Assembly: GCA_021234155.1 (NCBI GenBank)
Contig: JAJEKV010000017.1
Coordinates: 6,392,992 to 6,456,991 of the forward strand
Length of the DNA stretch: 64,000 nucleotides
Direction of reading: 5' to 3'
From: Isoetes taiwanensis
Lineage: Eukaryota > Streptophyta > Lycopodiopsida > Isoetales > Isoetaceae
Shown here: positions 1-10,541 of the stretch, one piece after another
How positions within the stretch are numbered: the first letter of the stretch is position 1
How the letters are laid out: each line of letters opens with the position of its first letter
Translations under genes and position numbers: made by a program
The notes under the pieces: generated by a model
Seen by the model: the letters and a program-made list of their open reading frames with translations, nothing else
Told to the model about the DNA's origin: nothing
Database searches by the model: none

Positions 1-2350
1 TGAACAAATGACGAGAGATCAAAGCAAGATTTTCAACACCCCAAGATATGAGAATAGTATGTTGACATGAAAATGGAAATAAAAAATTAAAGGAAGCAAC
101 TTCATTTAGGTGCAAGGGGTAGATGGTGGATGGACGGATAGGAGAATGAGGCATATTAAAACTAGATAGGATCATGGGCAGCAAATGGGCTTAACCAATC
201 AAAACGTCTATAAATAAGCAATACTTAGCTAGAAGCTTTCAAATTTGTCTTTATTTATAGGTGTTGTGGTTAATGCACCCTTTTAACTTATCAAAATGAT
301 TGAATTTTTTCTTGTAACTTTCTCTTTTTTGCAAAGTCCTTAACAAACTTTTTATAACATCCCCTTGAGCCAAGAAAACTTTCACCTCATGGACGTTCTT
401 AGGGGCTGGCCATTCTACAACGAAGTTAATCTTTGTGGGATTAATTGATATCCCATCCACTGATACAATATGCCCTAGTTATTCAACCTCCCTTGTTCCA
501 AATTTACATTTTGAGAACTTGGAGAAAAGCCCATGCCTTTTTTCAAAATTTCCAAACCATTCTAAGGTGGCGTTCATGCTCTTCCAGAGTCTTACTAAAA
601 ATAAGATGTCACTAAAGAAGATAAATGACAAATTCATCTACAAACTCACAGAAGACATCATTCAATAATATCATGAACATTATAGGAGTACCTGGAATCC
701 AAAAGGCATAAAAATAAATTCACAATGGCTATACCTGGTTCTGAAAGCCGACTTATGGATACCTCTTCTTTAATTCTCACCTATTTCTAACAGTGTGCTT
801 ATTTAATTGATGGTAGTCAACACATATTCTTAGGGAGCATTACTAGCCGACTTGATATCAGCTGCAAGACTGATTTCATACTCCACATCCCTAAAAGATG
901 GAAGATTCGGGAAAAAGATCATGAGATTCCTGGATCAACTTGCCAAAGGCATGTGATAACTTGTTAACAATCTGCTTGGACAAAGGTTCAATGATAGGTA
1001 ACCTTATTCTTTCTTATGGACTTATCCAATTGCTTTAAAGAGATACGCTGCTATCTTGGATAAATTTGGTTATTTATCATAGTTACGCGCGTACCATTTG
1101 GCACCCTATGAAGGAGGTCACTTCGCGCTTATGAGATTCCATATTGGCCAGCAGCCTTGTGTGTTTCTAATTGCCCCATTTACCAGTACCACAGGCCCGG
1201 GTTTAGATTTAAAAGGTTTAATTTGTAATATCTCGACCTTTATGGGAGATGCAAAATTGTGGGTACTTTCCGTATCCATAAGGATGGCAAAGGGTTTAGA
1301 GTTTATTTTATCAATGGTGGATTTAATCGTGGATTGGCTATCGGCATCTTAGTTTCTATAGCAGCACAAATATAGAACTCACCTTCAATATAGTCCTTTG
1401 GCTCGTCATCAGTCATATCATCTAGCTATCCCCAAGCTGCTTCCGCTAAGGCTGCTTGAGCCATTTGTGTCAATAATTCCGTATCTTTTGATCCTGCGGA
1501 AGCATTAAAATATGCTTTATTTTTTCTGAGTTGTTTTCTCCTTTCCCTGGATAGATTGAAGTAAAGTTCCACTATACTATTAATGCTGTTAGGTTTATCT
1601 GGCACACTGAAACTAACTTTCTTCTCAGTCTCTAGGTAGGATGCCTACTGTTGTGAAGACCCTGAACTAGGATATCGGGGCCTAGATAGAGTGTATGGCT
1701 TCTCAATATAATAGCTATTAGGCTTCTGATAAGCAAGTTCATGAGTTTCTTCTTCCAAGATGAGAGCATTTTCTTCTGCTTCTGCTACCAATATAGGGTA
1801 ATGGTTTGTATCATCTTCTTCAACAGACAATCCTTCAATGCATCCTTCAATTGCTCGCTTTTTTGTTATTGGTGGTTCATATAAATGGAGTCATATAGAC
1901 TCCTCAATATAGGCAGCTATTGACAAATTCCTTTACTCTAACCTGTAAAAGGTCTAAATCTGCTGACACTTATGTGCGCCGGTAACATAATGGCCATTAA
2001 AAACCCTAACAAACTTCTCGAACTTACACTTGTTCCTCTCAAGGCCATTAGCCTTTGCATAACCTTCCATCAGAACTGAGCAATTATGATGAGATTAGTG
2101 GGGGCCACCTTTTCTATGTTCTTGTCTATCATATTATAAGAGTTACCAAACTCCTGCATCTCATCTAACTAGGATTCTGCATCTATACTTGAAGGGTTCT
2201 CACCAAAAATTCGATTCTTCCAGATGCTGGTCATCGCGGTATCTATTGTTTTTTGATAATCCTTTTTGCTAGACTTTTCAATTTTAGTTTTAGATTGCAA
2301 GGAGTTACTAGAGCCTTTTTGCTCTTAATACGACTCTTGTTTGAGTTATC
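1..2350 (-). mobile_element. Degenerate older Ty3-type retrotransposon, left part
   Basis: This stretch reads on the minus strand as the decayed interior of a Ty3-type element. The clearest piece is a reverse transcriptase end at about 250-660. Upstream of it in element order (660-2350) there are only short frames with many stops. Just below 2350 is a short lysine-rich frame. The complete Ty3 element at 2356-9265 is inserted here, and the gag-like frame at 9188-9442 appears to be the other side of the same older element. Assignment of the part between 780 and 2350 is inferred from its position and is weak. Confidence 0.45.
251..780 (-). pseudogene. Ty3-type reverse transcriptase fragment
   Basis: The minus-strand frame carries the motif GISINPTKINFVVEWPAPKN followed by VHEVKVFLA. 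This matches the end of Ty3 reverse transcriptases, where a conserved Trp-Pro stretch precedes the FLGLxxYYR motif. Here FLGL has become FLAQ and the frame then runs out. In the adjoining frame a phrase reading HGLFSKFSKCKFGTREVE, followed by a stop and then LGHIVS, is the usual sequence just before it. Several stops and frame changes separate the pieces, so it is a dead remnant. It belongs to a lineage different in detail from the complete element beside it. Confidence 0.7.
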
Positions 2351-2355
2351 TCCAA
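2351..2355. repeat. Target-site duplication, left, of Ty3 element
   Basis: TCCAA stands directly outside the LTR end at 2356, and the same five bases follow the other LTR at 9266-9270. A 5-bp duplication is what Ty3-type integrases make. It fixes the element boundaries and shows that both LTRs came in by one insertion. Confidence 0.85.
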
Positions 2356-2831
2356 TGAAACAGATCTTGGCTGCACCTGAGCCACAAGCCGCATCAATCA
2401 CACCTTCCTCCGCTACCCTCGGAATCCCTAATTCCCCCACGGTGTTGAAAGCCTTCCTAAGGCTCAGATAGATGCAAGCAATCAGCAAAAAGGCTTCAGA
2501 ATAGTTTCCTGTGGCAAAACCGTGCCCAAGCTCCAAATCTGTCAGATCTTTTATAGGGCACCAAATGGGCTTTGGGTTGGTTCAATGGAAGGCCAACAGG
2601 CCGAAATGAGGAATCGAAATGCCTCCCAGCCTTTAGGCCCCCTCCAGAGCCTGAATCGATTGGCCCAAAGGGCCAGCCCGTTGGCTGCCTGCGCCATAGC
2701 CACACCTCGATGGCTTTTGGTTGACCCATCCAATGGGTTGTTGCCACCTCATCACAATAAAAGGGTAATGTTTTCATAGCTAAGGTTTTATTTGAATTGC
2801 CCCTCTTATGACCCATCCAAGGTTCATAACA
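2356..2831 (-). repeat. 3' LTR of the Ty3 element
   Basis: This repeat is homologous along its length to 8811-9265. It begins TG and ends CA on either strand. Compared with the other LTR it has a block of about 20 extra bases near 2520 and several small differences. Short frames seen within it have no coding meaning. Confidence 0.9.
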
Positions 2832-2833
2832 TA

Positions 2834-2845
2834 CCTCCCCCTTTT
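2834..2845 (-). other. Polypurine tract of the Ty3 element
   Basis: On the minus strand AAAAGGGGGAGG lies two bases before the downstream LTR. Its position and composition are those of the plus-strand primer used in reverse transcription. Confidence 0.8.
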
Positions 2846-3131
2846 AAATCCTTGGTCCCCAAGGATTGTGGGTATAGGTGCATTTAGAAACCCTTTCCTT
2901 AGGTCACTCTGTGACCATGGTTTCTTCATCTAGTCCCTTCAGAAACCCGTTCCCTGGATCACCTTGTGACCATGGTTTCGTAGCTCATAGTTTTTGGACG
3001 TCCCTACTTGCTATCCCTGATGCAAGCCTTCAAATTATACTAGGTAACTATCCTGCGATTCGACCCTTCTAATCTTTTCGTGGCCTCCACGGGTTCTGGG
3101 TCAGATGAGGGTTTTGCTGCACATACTCTTC

Positions 3132-3690
3132 CATTAGAGGTAATTTGAGATCTCATTTTGTCCCATTAAGGGATGCTTAAAAAGCCACATCAGCTTTTTA
3201 AACTGTCCAATAAGAGAAGAGCTCCAGTGTATTTTATTCCAAAGATTATGTGGCAAAAAAGATGAATTAATGCGATTCGGTTCTAACTTTTTGCAAAGTG
3301 TCATTTTTCTACTATAACTTTTGATCAAAAACTCCGATTCGAACACTATTTGTGGCAATGGATTCGTCTCCTCAAGATCTTTCTAATGACAACCCATTGT
3401 TATATCTTTTGGGATGTAAATATATAAGAAAAGAGCAAAAAACCATATTTTTTAAGGTTAACACATATGGCTTGTATTGAAATATATCATAACCATATAT
3501 CACTTGAAAGATCTTTTCATTGCATCTAATGCAACAAATGCATGACATTTTCATGAGTAGATCAAAAATTATAGGAAAAACGACGACAATGAAGTTGTTA
3601 ATTTGCATTAATTGCTGATTTGATGTAGAGTACTCATTCTATTGGAGGATTCTTATGGGGACAAAAGGAGATCTCAAATTACCTCTAATG
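3132..3690. mobile_element. TIR (MITE-like) element, copy 1, inside the Ty3 element
   Basis: The left end begins CATTAGAGGTAATTTGAGAT and the right end, read on the opposite strand, begins the same way. The inverted repeats extend for about 35 bases with a few mismatches. The 560-bp interior has no coding frame of note. A homologous copy lies at 10021-10541. Flanks contain ACTCT-like sequence on both sides, so a short target duplication is possible but not clean. Superfamily is not decidable from this; it is a non-autonomous DNA transposon nested in the 3' untranslated part of the Ty3 element. Confidence 0.75.
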
Positions 3691-3799
3691 ACTCTCCCAT
3701 ATGGCCTCGGAGAGTGATTGACCTCACCACAAGATCAAGTATGATACGCAATATTAATATTTAGCGCAGCCTTAGATCGAGTGTCTAGAATCGCCTCAG

Positions 3800-4921
3800 A
3801 GTTACCTCGGAGATAAGGGCTAGGGTATTGTCATTTGGAGCAATTACATTGTCCAGGTGGACAATATTGCTTTCTTGAGTTGGCTCACATGGAATGGGGA
3901 TGCACTCCTATTCCATCTGGGAGCTCCAACTCATATGCTGTCTCATTGATCCTTGTTAACACTTTGAAGGGTCCAGCATATCAGGGCGTCAATTTGGGAA
4001 TCTTTTCCTTGACTAGTGGCTTCAAGGTCCCAACCTTGAGTGCCGAGGGGTAGACTATTAGTAAAAGGTATACTCACACCTTCCTTGAAGGTTACCTCTC
4101 TACGATGTTTGTTGGCATTTAGTCCTGGGCTTGATCTTGAGCCTTCTTTAGGTTGGCCCTACAATGATATAATATGACTTGCATATCTTCCAACATATGG
4201 ATAGCCGCATCAGTTTTCAAGGCTTGGTTAGTCCCAGTATATGACCTTGGGTTTCTACCCATTATTGCCATAAAGGGGCTCATTTGGTTCTGTATGGTAT
4301 GCATTGTTGTAGCGAACTCCCACAAAGGGCAAATATTCCTCCCACTTGAATTTTGTTTTTCAAACACAAAACTTCTTAACGTATCCTCCGGGATCATGTT
4401 AATTCGTTCGGTTTGTCCATTAGTTTGAGGGTGGTTTCCGCTACTCATACTGAGGCTTACTCCCAGCTCTCTCATGAAATCCTTCCAAAAGTGCCCCTGT
4501 GAATTTGGAGTCTCGATCGCTCCACAATTCTTAGGTGGCCGGACCAAACATGGGGTACACAACCCTAGGTACTCTTTTGGCCACATCATCGGTCAGCATC
4601 ACCACAGTAATGCTAAGAACTTTGCATACTTTGTCAAACAATGCGACCATCACTAGCACTTGGGTGTCTTTGCCGATTGGGCGATGGGAGTGCAACTATG
4701 AAATCCATACTTATGCATTCCCACCTTTCCAAAGGTATGGGCAACGGTTGTAATAATCCTGACATTTTGCCATGATCCGTTTTTACCGCCTGACATACCG
4801 GGCACTGTGATACATAAGATTTTACATCTTGTTTCATACCAGGCCAAAAGAATTGTCTTTTAATCAATTCGTATGTCTTCCACTCCCCCCTGCCCTGCTT
4901 GCGGGGTATTATGGAATTCAT
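3800..4921 (-). pseudogene. Ty3 integrase (broken)
   Basis: The zinc-binding end is represented by RQFFWPGMKQDVKSYVSQCP with the CPVC cysteines, at about 4800-4860. The catalytic core follows: WECISMDFIVALP with the first Asp, and later HPQTNGQTERIN, where the Glu is the third catalytic acid. After it, at about 3850-4050, the minus strand still reads as the family's C-terminal region (a YAGPFKVL-like phrase and YELELPDGIGVHP) but with a stop in between. The chain is split into at least three frames. The first histidines of the HHCC motif fall in the preceding frame and one is changed. Confidence 0.85.
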
Positions 4922-5500
4922 ACAGAATCTCCTTCCTAAGATTCTCTACTAAGGAAACATAAATGCGTCCCTTATGGAACCATATACCATCATTTTGTGT
5001 CCAGAGAGAACCTTCTCTTTTGGTTAGATCTTGATCCTTCTCATACAAATCCCTGATTTGTTGGAAGCGATCCCATTCTAGAGATGTCATTCCATTAATG
5101 TATTTTATTCTGGAAAGTGCATGCAGAATCGGGTTATCTTTCCCAGGGGTATGTCGAATTTCAAAGTGAAACTCATGTAAGAAGTCTAACCAGGGCACTT
5201 GTCTGGGACTTATTTCTGCTTGACTTTGCAGAAATTTCAATGGTTTATGATCAGTGAACACAATAAACTTGCGTGGCTCTTTATTGGTCCTTGACCTTAA
5301 GTAATGCCGCCAAGTTTTTAAGGCATGAACTATGGCCAACAACTCTTGTTCATATGTGGCATAGTTCTTCTCTGACTCTCATAAGCCACAACATTCCTTG
5401 TTGCATTAGAACTGCTCCCAGAGCTTGTCCACATGCATCCGTATAAACTTCAAAGGGCAAATTTAAATCCGGAATTTGTAGAATTGGTTCACTTGAAAGT
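4860..5500 (-). pseudogene. Ty3 RNase H domain (broken)
   Basis: Recognisable family motifs in order: LAIVHALKTWRHYLR, then FTDHKPLKFL with the catalytic Asp, and HTPGKDNPILHALSR, where functional relatives have an Asn-x-x-Ala-Asp-Ala-Leu-Ser motif (here the Ala-Asp is changed to Leu-His). The frame continues into the start of the integrase zinc-binding region. The junction with the reverse transcriptase, around 5340-5510, has stops. Confidence 0.85.
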
Positions 5501-5511
5501 AAACCCTTGAT

Positions 5512-6340
5512 TCATTCAAAGGCTATCTTTTGTTCCTTTCCCCATACAAAGGGTTTCCCTTTCTTAAATAGGTGTGTAAGGGGGGTAGCCACCTTGGAAA
5601 ACTTTGGAATGAATTTCCTATAATAAGTGGCTAAGCCTAGAAAACTCCTTACATCCGGAACATCTATAAGTTCTGGCCATTCCCTTATGGCCCGTACTTC
5701 GTCTGGATCTGGGGCCAAACCCTTTTCCGAGACAAAATGTCCGAGGTATGCTACTTCCTGTTTTAGAAATTCACATTTGGAGATTTTGGCATAAAGTTTG
5801 TGCTCCCTGAGCATCAATACCTTTTCCAAGTGTTCCAAATGCTCCTCCTTACTCCTTGAGTAAATCAGAATAGCATCCAGGAATATTTGGATAAATTTGT
5901 CTAAATACCCTTGAAAAACAGTGTTCATCAGCCGCATAAATGTGGCTGGAGCATTTGTTAATCCAAAGAGCATGCCGACAAATTCAAAATGCCCTTGGTT
6001 GGTTCGAAAGGCCGTTTTGGGTTCATCTCCTTCCCTAATGCTAATCTGATGATATCCACTTCTTAGGTCGATGTTGGAGAAATATTTTGCTCCCACTAAT
6101 CGATCCATGATATCATCAATTCTAGGCATGGGGTAGCGATCTTTAATAGTGGCTTTATTCAAAGCCCTATAATCGATACACATACGCGCATGTTCCCCAT
6201 CCTTTTTTCTTTACAAGGATGACAGAGCCTCAAATGGTGACTTGCTAGGCCTTATGAAACCTTTTTGGAGCAATTCTTGAATTTGTCTTTTGACTTCTTC
6301 TTGCTCCGGGGGCTAAGTCTATATGGGCATCGCCACCGGG
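5512..6340 (-). pseudogene. Ty3 reverse transcriptase, altered active site
   Basis: The frame at 5512-6183 starts in [20 protein letters not shown] and carries [24 protein letters not shown] and [10 protein letters not shown], all diagnostic Ty3 reverse transcriptase motifs. The metal-binding motif, normally (Y/F)xDD, reads FLDA at residues 101-104 of this frame, so the second Asp is lost. The chain goes on through [20 protein letters not shown] and [13 protein letters not shown] stop or shift near 6184-6340 separates it from the protease-linker frame. Polymerase activity is not expected. Confidence 0.9.
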
Positions 6341-6341
6341 C

Positions 6342-7372
6342 TTAGTCCCACGGTTCCAAGTCTATCTCATGGGAGATTTCTCTTAATGGTACTCCTTCCG
6401 GGAGTTCTTCCGGGAACACATCCCTATATTCATTAAGCAAACTCTCAAGCTTGTCATCCTTGTCCATAGCATTTATTTGCTTTGAATCTATGGAAGAGTC
6501 AAGAACATAAACAAGATATTTTTCATTAATTTTGGAACGGAAACAACGTTTGGCTTGCATAGCCGTTATTAACTTGGGGGAAACTACATAAGGAGTACCC
6601 TGAAGGGTAATTTCCTTTCCTCCTTTAGAAATAACTAACAAGTATTTTTTCCAATTAATAGGAGGATTAACCATTTGAAGCCATTTGATACCCAGTACCA
6701 CATCAAATCTGGTCAGTTTTGCTAAGTCAAAACTCATTATTTCCTCATAATCCCCAATGGTCAAGTGCACACCAGCCACCCCGTGGCTCCAATGCTGAAC
6801 CTATTTCCCAGCTTCAGTCTCAATTTCGTATGGTGCCACTTGAACCAATTCCATGTTTAGTTCTTGTGCTAAGTCTGTAGAAATGAAATTGCCAGTACTC
6901 CCAGAGTCAACAAGAACAATAACATTTCTATTATTTAATTTTCCAAGTAAACGGATAACTTGCCCGACAAAGTTATCTTCCTTCCTTACCGAACTGGGCT
7001 CCCCCCGAGCTATGGCGGATAGTTGCTTGGTTCCTCCTTCAACCTGCTTGGTTGTAGCGGCCATCGCCTTTTTGTCCTTATGGGGTTTTGGGCAATCCCT
7101 AGCCATATGCCCTTTTGCACCACAACTGTAGCAAGCAAACGGCTTAGTGGACTTCTTCCCTGAAGAGGCATCCCCTTTGCCTTTATCATTGCTTGGAAGG
7201 TTAACTTGGGCTATTCTAGCCCTCTTATTCGACCCTCCTTGCTTATTTTCAAGTTTTCTTTGCTTCCATTCTTGGAAGCGACGAGCTTTCTTGCTCTCTT
7301 CCTCCCCCTCCTCCCTTGGGGAGCTTGCTAATGTGCGTACTAGGGACACGTCAGACTCAAAATCCCCTGGAT
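6342..7372 (-). pseudogene. Gag zinc knuckle and aspartic protease region
   Basis: The upstream frame (6801-7451) has a lysine- and glutamate-rich stretch, then a zinc knuckle CYSCGAKGHMARDC (CX2CX4HX4C, about 7092-7133). The protease active-site motif VLVDSGSTGNFI follows near 6900. The next frame (6342-6779) continues the protease with VVLGIKWLQ and then the spacer YRDVFPEELPEGVP that precedes reverse transcriptase in this family. A single stop region at about 6780-6800 separates the two frames. Confidence 0.88.
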
Positions 7373-8466
7373 TTACCTGCCTAATGTGTGCCCTAAGGCT
7401 ACGATCTTTAAGCCCATCTTCAAAATAACTAACTTGCATCCGTGATGGCATGTCCTTGATCCTTGAAATACACCTCTCAAAGTGTTGATGTATTGTTGTA
7501 AGGTGCCTGTTTGTCGGATGCTTTTAAGCTGGATCAGTGCATGATGTTCATCATGGTGAGGGGCATATTCTTGCTTAAAGAATTTGCAAAAGTCTGCCCA
7601 ACTATTTATCTCTACTCCTCTCCCCATGAGGATCCCCCACCAAGAAGCAGCAGCCCCTCGCAACTGGAGAGCAGCATGCAGCACCCTGGCTGCATCTCCT
7701 TTTTTAGTGGCTCGAAAATAAGTTTCCAACCAGTTAAGCTATTGAATGGCTTGTTCTGCTGACTCCGTGCCACAGAATTCAGGTTGATCTCTTTTTTCTA
7801 GCCCCTTAACCTCCTCAAGAGACAAGGCCGCTAGAACTTCTACTCCCTCAGTGGGATCATCCATTGTCCTAGTTCCGGCTCCTTGATCTGGGCTAGTTTG
7901 GTTTGCAACAACAGTTGGGTTTACATGAGAAGGGTTTGCTTGGGTTGAGACCCTTCCCCGGGCTCCCTGAGCCTGGTTAACTCGGGCTCCCTGAGCCTGG
8001 TTAGGTCCCCCATTGGCATTGCTGCACCCTGGGCCCCTTGCCAATAATCGGGCTATGGTGTCAAACAACTTCTTCTCTCTTTCTGCTGCATCATTAGCTT
8101 GCTTAGTTAACTGAAGTTGCAAACTCTTGAGCTATTGGTTAGTATGTGCTTGCTCAATTTTTGTTTCTGCAACCTGCCCCATCAACTCACGGATTCTTGC
8201 TTTGGCATAATCCAATTCCCCTTGAAAGTTGAAGGGATCGGGGTCTTCTAACCCTTCTGGTGTGCATGGGGAATCCTGGGCTGCAGGTTTTGCTGATTAT
8301 CTAATCCTTCCTGACGGAATTTGGAGGTGAGCTCATCTAATTCCCTCACCTCTTCTTCCGTAGGAGCAAGATCATCAAGAAGGTCTTCTGGGTGAAAGCA
8401 TGCAAGGGTGTACCATCTAAAGTTCTTTTTAGGGAGTGCAAAACTACCCAGAAAAGTACCCAGCAC
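7373..8466 (-). pseudogene. Ty3 gag (broken)
   Basis: Three frames form the gag region. The first (8248-8466) and second (7739-8122) are rich in Gln, Asn, Gly and acidic residues. The second contains two tandem short repeats reading NQAQGAR. The third (7373-7729) is the conserved retrotransposon gag domain, with ARVLHAALQLRGAAASWW, then FKQEYAPHH, then IRQTGTLQQYI. Stops between the frames show the gene is no longer translatable as one chain. Confidence 0.85.
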
Positions 8467-8796
8467 TGGGTACTGGGAACTTGCATAAATGTCTCAATAA
8501 ACAATAAGTTTGAGAGTTGATTCATTCATTTCAATCTCTAATAGTATTGTGATCCTTTAATACTATAGATTAACATGTTATTGGCCTTCAATTCAAAATT
8601 TTTGAATTGATTTTAATGGAAAGAAAAAACAGAAAATACCAGTTTTAAAAGTACCCAGTGTAGGTACTTTTGAGGGTTCCAAAAGTGGTACACCGTAGCA
8701 TGCTTTCACCCTTCTCCTTCTTCTGGGATAAGGGAAGCCAGGCCCATGAGAGGATCTGCTGCCATGATTTCGTTCTCCATATCAGCCCCAAACTCA
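8467..8796 (-). other. Leader region of the Ty3 element
   Basis: This is the stretch between primer binding site and gag. It holds two copies of a TACCCAGTGTAGGTACTTTT-like phrase (near 8455-8475 and 8650-8670) and no convincing coding frame. Confidence 0.5.
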
Positions 8797-8809
8797 GGCT
8801 CTGATACCA
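8797..8809 (-). other. Primer binding site, initiator-Met tRNA type
   Basis: On the minus strand TGGTATCAGAGCC follows the LTR after one base. This 13-mer pairs with the 3' end of plant initiator methionine tRNA and is the usual primer site of plant Ty3 and Copia elements. Confidence 0.9.
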
Positions 8810-8810
8810 A

Positions 8811-9265
8811 TGAAACAGATCTTGGCTGCACCTGAGCCACAAGCCGCATCAATCACACCTTCCTCCGCTACGCTCGGAATCCATGATTCCCCACGGTGTT
8901 GAGAGCCTTCCTAAGGCTCAGTTAGATGCAAGCAATCAGCAAAAAGGCTTCAGAATAGTTTCCTGTGGCAAAACCGTGTCAAATCTTTTATAGGGCACCC
9001 AATGGGCTTTGGGTTGGTTCAATGGAAGGCCAACAGGCCGAAATGAGGAATCGAAATGCCTCCCAGCCTTTTAGGCCCCTCCAGGGCCTGAATCGATTGC
9101 CCAAAGGGCCAGCCCGTTGGCTGTCTGCGCCATAGCCATACCTCGATGGCTTTTGGTTGACCCATCCAATGGGTTGTTGCCACCTCATCATAATAAAAGG
9201 GTAATGTTTTCGTAGAAGGTTTTATTTGAATTGCCCCCCTTATAACCCATCCAAGGTTCATAACA
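8811..9265 (-). repeat. 5' LTR of the Ty3 element
   Basis: It is homologous to 2356-2831, with TG/CA ends. It carries the element promoter by position, but I do not see an unambiguous TATA box. Confidence 0.9.
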
Positions 9266-9270
9266 TCCAA
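9266..9270. repeat. Target-site duplication, right, of Ty3 element
   Basis: TCCAA matches 2351-2355 exactly. Confidence 0.85.
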
Positions 9271-9442
9271 CTAGTGCAGGTGGGGGAGGCATTGGATTGC
9301 TATCAACAATATGTATGGCAGGCCCATCCTCAGGAATAATGGTGGGCTGGTTCCTATCCAACAACAGATCCGCCATCTGCCTTTTCATTACAATGAATTC
9401 ATGTTTGTAGGTGATTCGTACAGGATTGAGAGAGCAATCCAT
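9271..9442 (-). pseudogene. Gag-like fragment of the older element, right part
   Basis: A minus-strand frame of about 60 codons contains FIVMKRQMADLLLDRNQP and a proline run (PMPPPP) just before the Ty3 insertion point. The frame stays open up to the insertion and resumes on the far side at 2350 with a lysine-rich tail. The preinsertion sequence was therefore one longer frame. Composition resembles the N-terminal part of plant Ty3 gag, but no diagnostic motif is present. Confidence 0.4.
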
Positions 9443-10020
9443 GAAACATTACGCGTTCCGGCTGCAAAAAGAGTTGGTTATAGACGATAAATGCATATGG
9501 CAATAAGCATCTACATATTTAATAATCAATACACAGAGTTAAAATCAAGATATTTCTGTTAATAGAAAATCGTAATGTAGGATATTATAGCTGCGATGCT
9601 AGGAGGTGGAGGATGAGAACATTTCCTCTAGGGCAAAAAATGCCACTCTGGGATTGGAGCTAGTCGCAAATGTTGCTGATATTGTCTTTGGAAGCTACGT
9701 AGCAAAAGGGGCATCATCTAAGGTCTTCATGTCCATCCAAGGTGTGAAGTCCTGTTCAAAAGCTATTAGAGCCAAGTCCCTCTTGACCAACACAACAATA
9801 AGTTGGAAAGGTGGAATCTTCTTGTGGTTAATTAATCTAAATATGGCTCTTAAAGCCCACTGATAATACTCACCTTGCGAGAATAACCCTGGCGAAGAAA
9901 AGAACATCGACTTTTCTAAAAGTTGATAGGAAGAACACGATGAGATGGTTACCCAAGGCAACAACCCAATGAGAATTTGCGGTGTCCACCTCTCTCCAAA
10001 TCTATTGTGTGTTGATCCTG
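9443..10020. other. Unassigned sequence
   Basis: There are two overlapping antisense frames of 85-89 codons (9606-9863 plus, 9695-9964 minus). I recognise neither, and the two cannot both be genes. No repeat structure is seen. It may belong to the degenerate retroelement that continues from 9271. Confidence 0.3.
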
Positions 10021-10541
10021 TTTATGCTTAAAATACCATGTCAGCTTTTTAAACTGTCCAATAAGAGAAGAGCTCCAGTATATCTCATTCCAGTATTATG
10101 TGGCAGCCTGTAATTAATGCAGTTGCAACTAACTTCTGTAGTATCATTTTTTCATTATAACTTTTGATCCAGAACTCCGATTCAAAAACTTTTTGTAGCA
10201 ATGGATTCGTCTTCACAAGATCTATCTAGTGATAACCCATTCATACATCTTTTACGATATAAATATATAAGAAATAAGCAAAAAATCATGTTTTTTTAAG
10301 GTTGACGCATATGACAACATTGAAATACATCATAACCACATATCATTGGAAAGATCTTTTCATTCCGCATCTAATGCAACAAACGCTGCAACATTTTGAC
10401 AAGTGGATCAAAAGTTATGGGGGGGAAAACAACAGCAATGAAGTTGTTGGTGCTGCATTAATTGCAGTTAATAGAGGGTAGCCATTCCATTGGAGGATTC
10501 TTATGGGGATGAAATGAGATCTCAAATTTCCTCTAATGTCC
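10021..10541. mobile_element. TIR (MITE-like) element, copy 2
   Basis: This is homologous to 3132-3690 throughout, for example the shared phrase AACTGTCCAATAAGAGAAGA and the end GAGATCTCAAATTTCCTCTA. The left inverted repeat is missing or too decayed to see, so this copy is 5'-truncated. It has 15-20 percent difference from copy 1 by eye. Confidence 0.7.

Larger units (their letters stand above)
2356..9265 (-). mobile_element. Complete Ty3-type LTR retrotransposon, 6.9 kb
   Basis: Two homologous LTRs (8811-9265 upstream and 2356-2831 downstream in element order) bound the element. Both run TGTTATGAACC to CTGTTTCA on the minus strand. A primer binding site reading TGGTATCAGAGCC, complementary to plant initiator-Met tRNA, lies 1 base inside the first LTR. 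A polypurine tract lies just before the second. Inside, in order, are gag with a zinc knuckle, protease, reverse transcriptase, RNase H and integrase, the Ty3 order. All frames are broken by stops or shifts, and the reverse transcriptase active site is altered. The two LTRs differ by several indels (476 and 455 bp), so it is not a fresh insertion. A TIR element sits between integrase and the downstream LTR. Confidence 0.92.

Noticed and set aside
2496-2816. Open frames of 60-106 codons in the LTRs on both strands
   Set aside because: They lie wholly inside the LTRs, overlap antisense frames, and recur in the other LTR with frame-breaking differences; noncoding.
6853-7428. Plus-strand ORFs opposite gag and protease
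   Set aside because: Antisense to the zinc knuckle and protease frames; composition follows the opposite strand's codons.
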